A stretch of 25,963 nt of DNA, taken from NCBI GenBank assembly GCA_002410325.1, contig DHRK01000004.1:60953-86915 (forward strand). Direction: 5' to 3'. The notes beneath the pieces were generated by a model, which was given only the letters and a program-made list of their open reading frames with translations, searched no databases and was not told where the DNA came from. Of the stretch, positions 19,949 through 25,963 are shown in pieces. Position 1 is the first letter of the stretch. Each line of letters starts with the position of its first letter. This stretch comes from Syntrophomonas sp. UBA5314. GTDB lineage: Bacteria > Bacillota > Syntrophomonadia > Syntrophomonadales > Syntrophomonadaceae. The translations under genes and the position numbers were made by a program.

Positions 19949-21225
19949 TAACCCCGGTACCAATCCCATACTTCACTTCCGGAACCATAATAATAGTCTG
20001 TTTGATCATCCGTTGAGAACGGCCCGGCAATCCTATGCCGCTCATTGCCTTGAGCATCTATAATCCACAGGTAATTGTCAGCCATATACATGATATATTT
20101 CCCGTCTTTTGACCACTGCGGTTCCTGAACACTGTTGCCGGCTTTGGCAAGCGACCTGGCCCCACTCCCGTCCGTATTGGCCACCCATAAGGTAATGCTG
20201 TTGGTCCAATCCTCGATTTTTCCCATGCTGGGATATTCCTTGGAACCCAAATCGGGAGCGGTCACGAACGCTATCTGTTTGGCATCCGGGGAAAAGGAGG
20301 GGTCGGCGGTGACACTTCCCGGAGAGACGTTCACCCGGGCGACGGTTCCGGTTGTAAGATCACATATTTCCAACCATTTATTAGTCCACTCCTGCCTTCC
20401 CGCACCTGCTACTCTAAGCAAGCGGTTGTCAGCTGCAAACGACAACCAGCCGCGCTTAGTCAAACCTGCTGTGAAGTGCAATGGTTCTTTCACCCCTATA
20501 GGCAAACTGCACATTTCCAGGCCATCAGCTGCCGCCGATGCACCGTGGCCAGGATTTTCCCAGTACAGAATGCCTTGCCCGTCCGGCCACCAAGCTGCCA
20601 GCCGTATACCGGCTGCCGGAGCAATCAAACGTTGAACTGTTTGACCGCTACGAATATCCAGGGTATAAAGGGCATCACTGCGATTTTCAACCTCCTCCTG
20701 GGTATAGGGCAGGGTCAGGCTATAAGCTATCTGCTGCCCATCCGGAGACCAGGCTATATCAGGGGTAGTATCCGGCCCTGTTTTCACCACCTGTTTCGGC
20801 TGGCCTTGCTCATCGAGCAGCCAAATGCCCTGGCAGCTTACTGCCAGAATGTTTTCCGTTGGCGACCATTTGTAGGTACCATACATTCTTGCTTCCGGCA
20901 GGCCAGTGATCATGCGGGGCTCTGTACCATCCCGCTTGACCATCCATAATGTTCCGCTGTCCCGATCCTGTTGACTGACAATCAGAAAAGCCAGCCATTG
21001 CCCGTCATGCGACCATTTTGGCCGAAGGGCCTGCCCGTTTTCATTTATTTTAGTAAGACGCCCGGTGCTGCCTTCCAGTATTTGAAGTATCCCATCTTGT
21101 ATAAAAGCCAGATCCCCCTCATTTTTAAGTACTGATTCGTCAGCTGATATATTGCTATTGCATGATGTCAAGGTAGAACCTATCAATATGATTATTAAAA
21201 ATAGAATTATTTTCTTGCTTTGCAC
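19948..21225 (-). CDS. Lipoprotein with TolB-like beta-propeller repeats
   Basis: The N-terminus is a lipoprotein signal: KK, a hydrophobic stretch, then LTSC with the lipidated Cys22. The mature part is made of WD40-like PD40/TolB repeats, each with a motif such as PKWSHDGQWLAFL, IAWSPDGQQIAYS, PSFSPDAKQIAFV or PQWSKDGKYIMYM. These indicate a six- or seven-bladed propeller outside the membrane. Such proteins bind partners or ligands; none can be named. The start is GTG with AGGAG 8 bases upstream. It is a single-gene unit. The stop codon lies within the remnant of a yoeB gene on the other strand. Confidence 0.88.
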   Translation of the reverse strand: MQSKKIILFLIIILIGSTLTSCNSNISADESVLKNEGDLAFIQDGILQILEGSTGRLTKINENGQALRPKWSHDGQWLAFLIVSQQDRDSGTLWMVKRDGTEPRMITGLPEARMYGTYKWSPTENILAVSCQGIWLLDEQGQPKQVVKTGPDTTPDIAWSPDGQQIAYSLTLPYTQEEVENRSDALYTLDIRSGQTVQRLIAPAAGIRLAAWWPDGQGILYWENPGHGASAAADGLEMCSLPIGVKEPLHFTAGLTKRGWLSFAADNRLLRVAGAGRQEWTNKWLEICDLTTGTVARVNVSPGSVTADPSFSPDAKQIAFVTAPDLGSKEYPSMGKIEDWTNSITLWVANTDGSGARSLAKAGNSVQEPQWSKDGKYIMYMADNYLWIIDAQGNERHRIAGPFSTDDQTDYYYGSGSEVWDWYRG

Positions 21226-21636
21226 AAGTCCAGCTCCTCACGCAAATTATTTACCAGGTCATTTATTTAGTTCACGTAACAACCTTGGTTCCTTATTAGA
21301 AAGTGCTTCAAAACAATATATAGCAATACGTGAGACGTTCTTTCACCTTTGCAAACAAAATAATCCTGGTATGGTCAGCACTTTTCCGTTCAGCGTGTCA
21401 AGCGGCTGTTTGGCATGATTGGTTTATCCGATTCCTCCTCCGCAAAAACTTTTGGGCAAGAATGAAGTGATATAGGGACGGACCGAGCATAATGGGTCAT
21501 TTATTGGACACAAGGACCGGCCCCAATGTATCATATAAAATTTTTCTTACAAAAGGCCTCTTTGTTTTGTTAGAATTTAGGAAGAGAGATACCCCAACCA
21601 TATAGCCAGTCTACAAGGGGCAAACTTTATTTACTT
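21226..21636. other. Intergenic stretch with CarD leader
   Basis: No gene seen. A GGGACGGACC...GGACCGGCCCC block at about 21476-21535 looks like a degenerate inverted repeat. Further on, CCCC (21592-21595) and GGGG (21617-21620) can pair in the presumed leader of the CarD gene. Confidence 0.35.
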
Positions 21637-21672
21637 AAACCGTTTCGCTCATGTTAGGTGGGACGGTTTTTT
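21637..21672 (+). terminator. Intrinsic terminator just ahead of the CarD-like gene
   Basis: AAACCGT (21637-21643) pairs with ACGGTTT (21663-21669), followed by six T. It ends 22 bases before the chosen start codon, so it acts either as a leader attenuator or as the end of an upstream transcript. Confidence 0.65.
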
Positions 21673-21693
21673 ATTTTGAAGGAAGCAAAGGAT

Positions 21694-22230
21694 ATGCGAC
21701 GAAAAAAAGATTCTAAGTTTAAAATCAATGACTTCGTTATTTATGGTAGTAACAGCGTATGCCTTGTTAAGGATATCTGCGTACCTGATATTGAGGGAAT
21801 TGACCGAACCAAAAAATACTACGTTCTGCAACCGTTCTATGCGGAAAAAAGTACGTTCTATTGCCCGGTCGATAACCGCAAAACAATTATGCGGAAAATC
21901 CTTACCAAGGAAGAATCCAACGAACTCATCAGACAAATTCCGTTTATCGAGTCTATCTGGATTGACAATGAAAGAAATCGTGAAGAACAGTATAAAAAGG
22001 CTTTACGCAGTTACAGCAGCTATGAATGGGTGCGAATTATTAAGACGCTAAATATTAGAAACGAAGAGCGGCTTCTGAAAAAGAAGCCGGTGAATACCCT
22101 GGATGAACGTTATCTGCGCATGGCGGAAACAATGTTATATGATGAACTGGCAATTTCGTTGAGTATGTCGAGGGAAAAGGTAGAGAACTATATTATCGAA
22201 CAAGTGCATCAAGGAAAAATAAGTGAATAA
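21694..22230 (+). CDS. CarD-family transcriptional regulator
   Basis: The predicted protein has 178 residues. KFKINDFVIYGSNSVCLVKD is the start of the CarD/CdnL RNA-polymerase-interacting Tudor-like domain, and KKYYVLQPFYAEKSTFYCPV completes it. The C-terminal half is helical (ESNELIRQIPFIESIWIDNE, LDERYLRMAETMLYDELAIS), as in CarD proteins that contact promoter DNA. These proteins bind the beta subunit and tune open-complex stability; they do not read specific operators. The ATG at 21694 has GAAGGAAG upstream. A frame opening at GTG 21658 would run through the terminator hairpin and is rejected. Confidence 0.88.
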   Translation: MRRKKDSKFKINDFVIYGSNSVCLVKDICVPDIEGIDRTKKYYVLQPFYAEKSTFYCPVDNRKTIMRKILTKEESNELIRQIPFIESIWIDNERNREEQYKKALRSYSSYEWVRIIKTLNIRNEERLLKKKPVNTLDERYLRMAETMLYDELAISLSMSREKVENYIIEQVHQGKISE

Positions 22231-22300
22231 TAGGCCGGCTTGGGCAGTCGACGGGCTTTAATTTTGCCAGAACTGGATAAATTTTCAGAAAGAGGTTTAT

Positions 22301-22678
22301 ATGATGAATTTTCATGATAATTCCATAATCATCGATGATTTACTTAATGAAGAAGTGACGCATATAAAATTTGGAAATGGCGTAATTTTGTCAACTGAAA
22401 ATCGAATAATACGAATACAATTCCATGATCTAAATCAACAGAAAACTTTTATCTATCCGGACGCTTTTGAACGGTTTTTAAAATTTCAAAATCCTGCTTT
22501 GGATAAAAAAGTTAAACAAGAATTGAAAATTAAAAATGCTCAAATTGCGCTGGAAATGGAAAAAGACAGGATTGAAGCAGATAGACGGGAAAAAGAATGG
22601 CAGGCGAGTATCGAACGTAAAAAGCTGGAAAATAAGGCTAAAAAGGAAAGTGCAAATAAAAAGCCCAAAAAGAAATAG
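22301..22678 (+). CDS. Small protein with a UvrD-tail-like (Tudor) domain and a charged tail
   Basis: This 125-residue protein has DLLNEEVTHIKFGNGVILS followed by RIIRIQFHDLNQQKTFIYP and DAFERFLKF. The V-x-H-x-x-F-G-x-G-x-V pattern is the RNA-polymerase-binding Tudor-like motif known from the C-terminus of UvrD/PcrA helicases. The second half (about residues 70-125) is a long Lys/Glu-rich helix ending in a very basic tail (KKESANKKPKKK), likely a nucleic-acid contact. AAAGAGG precedes the paired ATG codons. It follows the CarD gene by 70 bases, and both proteins carry Tudor-like domains of the polymerase-binding kind. A joint role in transcription is an inference. Confidence 0.7.
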   Translation: MMNFHDNSIIIDDLLNEEVTHIKFGNGVILSTENRIIRIQFHDLNQQKTFIYPDAFERFLKFQNPALDKKVKQELKIKNAQIALEMEKDRIEADRREKEWQASIERKKLENKAKKESANKKPKKK

Positions 22679-22752
22679 GCCGAATACTGTTGCATCCAGC
22701 GTCTCCCCAATAATAAAAAGGACAAAAAGAGCCGAACTCACATAAAACATGC

Positions 22753-22781
22753 TTGCTAAATTTTAAAGAATAATCTATGAT
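22753..22781 (+). promoter_or_regulatory. Promoter of the leader-controlled DUF2294-like gene
   Basis: TTGCTA (22753-22758) and TATGAT (22776-22781) with a 17-base spacer. The transcript would begin about 15 bases before leader motif A. Confidence 0.55.
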
Positions 22782-22801
22782 ATGGGTGTAATTTAATAAT
22801 G

Positions 22802-22834
22802 GTTGACAATGGAGAAACCAAAAGGTGGCTCTAC
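22802..22834 (+). ncRNA. Leader RNA motif A (GGTGGCT motif)
   Basis: This 33-base segment shares 26 positions with motif B. It has an outer GTTGA/TCTAC pairing (one mismatch), an inner TGG-AGAAA-CCA hairpin and the invariant GGTGGCT at 22824-22830. It lies at the start of the presumed leader, with no terminator of its own. Confidence 0.5.
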
Positions 22835-22910
22835 AGAAAACTATTATTTGGCTAGTGTTAAATTAAATCCTTTACAAGCAAAGCTACTATTATTTTTTAA
22901 ACTGAATAGG

Positions 22911-22943
22911 GTTGATTAGGGAGAAACCTACGGGTGGCTCAAC
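22911..22943 (+). ncRNA. Leader RNA motif B (GGTGGCT motif)
   Basis: It has the same length and plan as motif A. The outer stem is perfect (GTTGA with TCAAC), the inner hairpin is AGG-GAGAAA-CCT, and GGTGGCT lies at 22933-22939. At one inner-stem position A has T-A and B has G-T, so pairing is kept. An intrinsic terminator follows after 4 bases. I cannot assign it to a known riboswitch class. Confidence 0.6.
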
Positions 22944-22947
22944 AAAA

Positions 22948-23004
22948 AACCAATGTTTTGGCGATAGGGCAGATATGCTAAATTGTCAAAATATTGGTTT
23001 TTTT
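22948..23004 (+). terminator. Attenuator terminator behind motif B
   Basis: AACCAATGTTTTG (22948-22960) pairs with CAAAATATTGGTT (22987-22999), then a run of seven T ends at 23004. It lies between motif B and the ribosome site of the DUF2294-like gene. Confidence 0.8.
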
Positions 23005-23040
23005 GCATTTTTCGGCCAATTGTACAGGAGAGTGAGAAAT

Positions 23041-23466
23041 GTGTTTTCAAAGCTGGATTTTAAAAAACAACCCGATGAGCTGATTCAAGTTGATTCGCAC
23101 AAGAAATTGGACGACCGTGAAAGAAGGCATTTGCAGCACGAATTTAAGATTTATATGGAACAATACTTTAAACAAAAGCTAGGCAAAGGTGTTGATTACA
23201 CCAAGGTCATTATATGGGATGATATGTTGATTATTAGAGGTGAGAGGTTCCTTACTGAACCGGAGGTTTATATTGTCAAAACCCCGGCCGGAAAAGAGGT
23301 GGTAAGGGCAGCGCGAATGCAGGTTGCCTGGCAGCATTCGATTGATAATCTCCCTCATTTTGAGGAAAGATTAAAAGCCCGGGCCATTCATCAGGTTTAT
23401 GACGTTGAACCGGAAAATGACTTTTGGATACACGTTGTTATCTTTGATCGTATACTGACGGAATAG
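23041..23466 (+). CDS. DUF2294-like protein
   Basis: The 141-residue product has a helical start and then GKGVDYTKVIIWDDMLIIRG, ERFLTEPEVYIVKTPAGKEV and VYDVEPENDFWIHVVIFDRI. This follows the pattern of DUF2294 proteins (GKGP..v.v.i..D.ivv.l.g.LT..E..lakt..G...v, then a final D-beta strand). Its function is not known. The start is GTG at 23041 with AGGAG 9 bases before it. The frame is also open upstream from 22912, but that part is the leader motif and terminator, so it is not coding. Expression should depend on whether the leader terminator forms. It is probably cotranscribed with the alcohol dehydrogenase gene downstream, through a second attenuator. Confidence 0.72.
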   Translation: MFSKLDFKKQPDELIQVDSHKKLDDRERRHLQHEFKIYMEQYFKQKLGKGVDYTKVIIWDDMLIIRGERFLTEPEVYIVKTPAGKEVVRAARMQVAWQHSIDNLPHFEERLKARAIHQVYDVEPENDFWIHVVIFDRILTE

Positions 23467-23488
23467 AAAATATCACAACTGCATAAAC

Positions 23489-23519
23489 GGTGGCTCGCGA
23501 AGAGACCTGCGCGGTGGCT
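23489..23519 (+). ncRNA. Leader RNA motif C (diverged GGTGGCT motif)
   Basis: Two GGTGGCT boxes (23489-23495 and 23513-23519) flank CGCG-AAGAGACCTG-CGCG. The AGAGACC part parallels GAGAAACC of motifs A and B and stands at about the same distance before GGTGGCT. The outer stem of A and B is not evident. A terminator follows, as for motif B. Confidence 0.4.
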
Positions 23520-23529
23520 TCTAGAAAGA

Positions 23530-23580
23530 CCAGTATTCTTATGACTGTTCAATGTCATTAGTAAGAATATTGGCCTTTTT
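23530..23580 (+). terminator. Attenuator terminator behind motif C
   Basis: CCAGTATTCTTA (23530-23541) pairs with TAAGAATATTGG (23562-23573) and GAC pairs with GTC nearer the loop. A T-run follows (23576-23580). The dehydrogenase start is 89 bases further on. Confidence 0.75.
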
Positions 23581-23668
23581 CTTTGTAAGGCAAAAAAACA
23601 AAAGAAAGAGGTGGTTGATTACTATTTCATTGATGCTGTAGAGGTTTAAAAATTAGGAGGTAGACATC

Positions 23669-24730
23669 ATGGCGGATACAATGAAAGCTTTAGTGTATCG
23701 TGGTCCCGAAAAATACGGTTTAGAAGATGTTCCGGTACCTAAAATAATTGAACCCGACGATGTAATTGGTAAAGTAATATTATCAACCATTTGCGGAAGC
23801 GACATTCATATTGTACATGGCGGCATGCCCGAAGTGAGATACCCGCTAATCATCGGTCACGAATTCTGCGCCGAAATCGTTGAGGCAGGACCGGCAGTTA
23901 AAAACTTAAAAGTCGGCGACAAGGTAGTAGTATCCTGTGTGGCTTTCTGCGGGGAATGCTGGTATTGCAAGCAGGGACTCTATGCCCACTGCCAAAAACC
24001 AGGCTTCGGTTGCTTCGGGGTCTATGGACAGGAAGGCTGCCAGACTGAATATGTACGTATGCCCGGTGCGGACAATTACTGCTATCATATTCCGGAATCG
24101 TTAACCCCTCAGGATGTGTTATTCAGCGGCGATATTTTATCCACCGGTTATTTTGGCGCAGAGATGACGGAAATACAACCCGGTGATACCGTAGTTGTTG
24201 TCGGCGCCGGGCCGGTTGGATTATGCTGCATGACAACCGCTAGACTATGGGGCCCATCCCGAATTATTGCCGTTGATATGGTTCAATCGCGCCTGGATGT
24301 GGCAATAAAAGAAGGGATTGCTGATATTGCCCTGAATCCGGGCAAGGACGATGTGGTCGAAATCATTAAAAGCCTTACCGGCGGGCTGGGTGCAGATAGA
24401 TCCATCGAATGTGTAGGGCTGCAGCCAACTTTTGACACCGCCCTGGCAGCTGTGAGGGCCGGTGGACAAATGTCTACTATCGGCATTTATGAAAAGCCCC
24501 TGTCTGTTCCTTTAAACCAGGTATGGGCCAAAAACCTTAAGTTTGGCTGGGGATTTGTTCCTATGAACCGGATGCCCAAGTTGATCAGTCTTATCGAAGC
24601 AGGAAAAATAAATACCAATTTCTTATGCACCCATAAAGCTCCGCTCAACGATATTATGCGCGGTTATGATGTCTTTGGCAACAAGAAAGAAAACTGCCTC
24701 AAATGGCTGGTTACTCCCTGGGAGAAATAG
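23669..24730 (+). CDS. Zinc-dependent medium-chain alcohol dehydrogenase
   Basis: The 353-residue protein has the medium-chain dehydrogenase plan. Catalytic zinc ligands are Cys42 (STICGSD) and His64-Glu65 (IIGHEF). Structural zinc ligands are Cys94, Cys97, Cys100 and Cys108 (CGECWYCKQGLYAHC). The dinucleotide fold is VVVVGAGPVGLC, followed by IIAVDM, whose Asp favours NAD over NADP. The closest types are the isopropanol/2,3-butanediol and glutathione-independent formaldehyde dehydrogenases; the exact alcohol is open. AGGAGGT lies 8 bases before the ATG. The upstream leader with motif C and a terminator implies control by attenuation, shared in style with the DUF2294-like gene. Confidence 0.92.
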   Translation: MADTMKALVYRGPEKYGLEDVPVPKIIEPDDVIGKVILSTICGSDIHIVHGGMPEVRYPLIIGHEFCAEIVEAGPAVKNLKVGDKVVVSCVAFCGECWYCKQGLYAHCQKPGFGCFGVYGQEGCQTEYVRMPGADNYCYHIPESLTPQDVLFSGDILSTGYFGAEMTEIQPGDTVVVVGAGPVGLCCMTTARLWGPSRIIAVDMVQSRLDVAIKEGIADIALNPGKDDVVEIIKSLTGGLGADRSIECVGLQPTFDTALAAVRAGGQMSTIGIYEKPLSVPLNQVWAKNLKFGWGFVPMNRMPKLISLIEAGKINTNFLCTHKAPLNDIMRGYDVFGNKKENCLKWLVTPWEK

Positions 24731-24790
24731 GGCTAGTGTATTAAACTACAAGGGCTGAGCTGTATTAGAGTATGCAGTGACGAAGGGATG

Positions 24791-24840
24791 ATAGGGGGGA
24801 CGGAGTTGTTGACACATCTCAACGCAACAACGCCCCCTAT
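24791..24840. terminator. Two-way hairpin between convergent genes
   Basis: ATAGGGGG (24791-24798) pairs with CCCCCTAT (24833-24840), and inside it GTTGTTG (24805-24811) pairs with CAACAAC (24825-24831). It lies between the dehydrogenase (+) and the small ORF (-). Confidence 0.6.
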
Positions 24841-24843
24841 CCC

Positions 24844-24963
24844 CTATTCTTTTTCCTCAATAGTAAGCAGGGTTGGATAACCAACCCCCAATCGCATTTT
24901 GGGCAGCTCTTTTTTCGCTATTAATTCGTCGATGGCACTCAAAAACTCTTCTTGGGTCATCAT
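24844..24963 (-). CDS. Small 39-residue ORF
   Basis: An ATG-ATG start at 24963 opens a frame of 39 codons (MTQEEFLSAIDELIAKKELP, then KMRLGVGYPTLLTIEEKE) ending in TAG, 8 bases downstream of the toroid protein gene. The sequence looks like real protein: an amphipathic helix, then a Gly-Tyr-Pro strand. I do not recognise it, and the ribosome site is weak. It may be a small partner read by coupling, or the last piece of a lost gene. Confidence 0.4.
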   Translation of the reverse strand: MMTQEEFLSAIDELIAKKELPKMRLGVGYPTLLTIEEKE

Positions 24964-24971
24964 TGAAATTA

Positions 24972-25817
24972 TCAAACAACATTACTTCTCCCAAGATTTT
25001 TTAGTATCTCGTTGTATCGTTTAGTCCCTAATTCGCTTGGGCCGCCCTTTTTGCAGAAGGTAAATCCCGCTAATTTCCGATTAATCCGCCCCACTACGAG
25101 CTTTCCGTCAACCAATTGGGACTCTAAAATATTGAGCGCCTCAAGAAATCTTTTATCTTCCTTTGCTCTATTGTAAAACGATAGTACATAAAGATAGATA
25201 AAGAGATTATAATTGCCAAAAGGGTATTCGGGCTGCATGAACAAAGTACCTATTCCATAGTGGCAGGGGCCGAGCGGTTGCCGGATTGTCCAATGGTCAA
25301 GTAGAAATTCCACGGCCCTGTCAAGGGCTTGTTCTTTATTAAGGAAGCTGGTAAATCGAAAAGCACTTAGAGCGGTCAGCGTTGGGCCGGGATTTGAAAA
25401 TTCTGTTTCCGGGCCTTTCCCGAAACTAAACTTTTTGCAGCGCCAGCCGCCGTCGGTGTGCTGTATATCAAAAAGATGCTGAAAGGTTTTTTGAAGCCTG
25501 CTGTCTGCTGCATATCCTAAATGGCAAAGCACATTGGTGGCGTTGATAGTGTGACAAGGATATATTCCGCCTTGCGGATATAATTTAAATCGCCCATCTT
25601 CCCGCCATGTGCTAAAAATCAGGTTAGCAACATCTTTTAACAAAGGCTCGGAAGGTTCCATTCCCAATTCCAGCAGCAGAAGCGCGCTTGCAAGGGTAGA
25701 AAAGGGGCCTCCTTTGAGCAAGCGTTTGTCCGGTGTAGCCCAAAGGTCGGCTCCATTATCATATCTATGTGACAATATCGCTTCGACATCCGATGAATAT
25801 TGCTTCTCTACAGCCAA
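24972..25817 (-). CDS. Terpenoid-cyclase/prenyltransferase-type alpha-toroid protein
   Basis: About 281 soluble residues form repeated helical pairs with QW-like and GG motifs: IFSTWREDGRFKLYPQGG, NATNVLCHLGY, LFDIQHTDGGWRCKKF and NPGPTLTALSAFRF. This is the pattern of the alpha6-alpha6 toroid shared by squalene cyclases and protein prenyltransferase beta chains. It has less than half the length of squalene-hopene cyclase and lacks its DxDD motif, so cyclase activity is unlikely; a binding or accessory role is more probable. GAGGTG lies 6 bases before a TTG at 25817, preferred over the GTG at 25826, which is part of that site. Confidence 0.75.
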   Translation of the reverse strand: MAVEKQYSSDVEAILSHRYDNGADLWATPDKRLLKGGPFSTLASALLLLELGMEPSEPLLKDVANLIFSTWREDGRFKLYPQGGIYPCHTINATNVLCHLGYAADSRLQKTFQHLFDIQHTDGGWRCKKFSFGKGPETEFSNPGPTLTALSAFRFTSFLNKEQALDRAVEFLLDHWTIRQPLGPCHYGIGTLFMQPEYPFGNYNLFIYLYVLSFYNRAKEDKRFLEALNILESQLVDGKLVVGRINRKLAGFTFCKKGGPSELGTKRYNEILKNLGRSNVV

Positions 25818-25863
25818 TTCTTTCACCTCATCTCATATTGCACATCCAGCTCTAGTTCATCTT

Positions 25864-25963
25864 CTAGTACTCTGTTAACTCTAATTCTTTTATAAATCGT
25901 CGAGGGAGATTTTTGCAGGACAAGGCGGAGGAACGAGTAATACTGGACGTATTGCGATTGACG
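25864..25963. mobile_element. Second MITE-like copy, cut by the window edge
   Basis: From CTAGTACTCTGTTAACTC onward it follows the element at 10422-10586, more closely in the interior (CAAGGCGGAGGA, GAGTAATACTGGACGTATTG) than at the diverged left end. The right half lies outside the window. Confidence 0.7.

Noticed and set aside
20135..20949. Overlapping plus-strand frames opposite the lipoprotein gene
   Set aside because: Shadows of the propeller repeats; no starts with ribosome sites.
22912..23040. N-terminal extension of the DUF2294-like frame
   Set aside because: This DNA is the motif B leader and terminator; the GTG at 23041 has a good AGGAG.
22802..23519. The GGTGGCT repeats as a CRISPR array or transposon ends
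   Set aside because: Only three unevenly spaced copies, all ahead of genes and two directly followed by terminators; no spacer pattern and no flanking duplications.

Overview
The window looks like a piece of a low-to-mid GC Gram-positive anaerobe, most likely a Clostridia/Peptococcaceae-type bacterium. This rests on strong AGGAGG-type ribosome sites with frequent GTG and TTG starts, a clostridial-style Ser/Thr kinase with a CPVC zinc-ribbon N-terminus, CarD, PadR and AbrB regulators, a thioredoxin-like [2Fe-2S] ferredoxin and a QueG-like double [4Fe-4S] protein. No rRNA, tRNA or CRISPR array was seen. The genus is inferred only from gene style.

Layout. 1-4.6 kb: the end of an unknown gene, a gamma-glutamylcyclotransferase-like enzyme, a VapBC-type toxin-antitoxin pair, a damaged membrane Ser/Thr kinase and a MntA-HepT pair whose HepT carries a nonsense codon. 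4.6-7.1 kb: a dispersed repeat and an Uup-type ABC-F ATPase. 7.1-10.3 kb: two intact copies of an unknown domain (one behind an XRE repressor), a DUF488 gene coupled to an uncharacterised gene, a second copy of the dispersed repeat, and a divergent pair of XRE regulators sharing palindromic operators. 10.4-11.3 kb: a MITE-like element and a YefM-YoeB pair. 11.4-12.5 kb: a SAM methyltransferase with a long leader, probably remnant cargo of an integrative element. 12.6-15.6 kb: a two-gene Type II restriction-modification operon (gamma-type N6-adenine methyltransferase plus BsuBI/PstI-like endonuclease) with an SOS-box-like palindrome between its -35 and -10. 16-18.2 kb: PadR regulator, Fe-S protein and ferredoxin. 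18.5-19.9 kb: AbrB regulator, a truncated acyltransferase, a phage-type dATP/dGTP-diphosphohydrolase-domain protein and a YoeB remnant. 19.9-22.7 kb: a beta-propeller lipoprotein, CarD and a small UvrD-Tudor-like protein. 22.75-24.7 kb: a DUF2294-like gene and a zinc alcohol dehydrogenase, each preceded by a short GGTGGCT RNA motif and an intrinsic terminator. 24.8-26 kb: a small ORF, a terpenoid-cyclase-like toroid protein and the start of a second MITE copy.

How it fits together. The first 16 kb read as an accessory island: several toxin-antitoxin modules (some decayed), a restriction-modification system, duplicated XRE-linked genes, small repeats and gene fragments. The last 3 kb are regulated metabolic genes. 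The best candidate for something undescribed is the tandem leader motif at 22.8-22.95 kb with its relative at 23.5 kb. Next are the DUF488-partner pair and the multiplied XRE-linked domain family.
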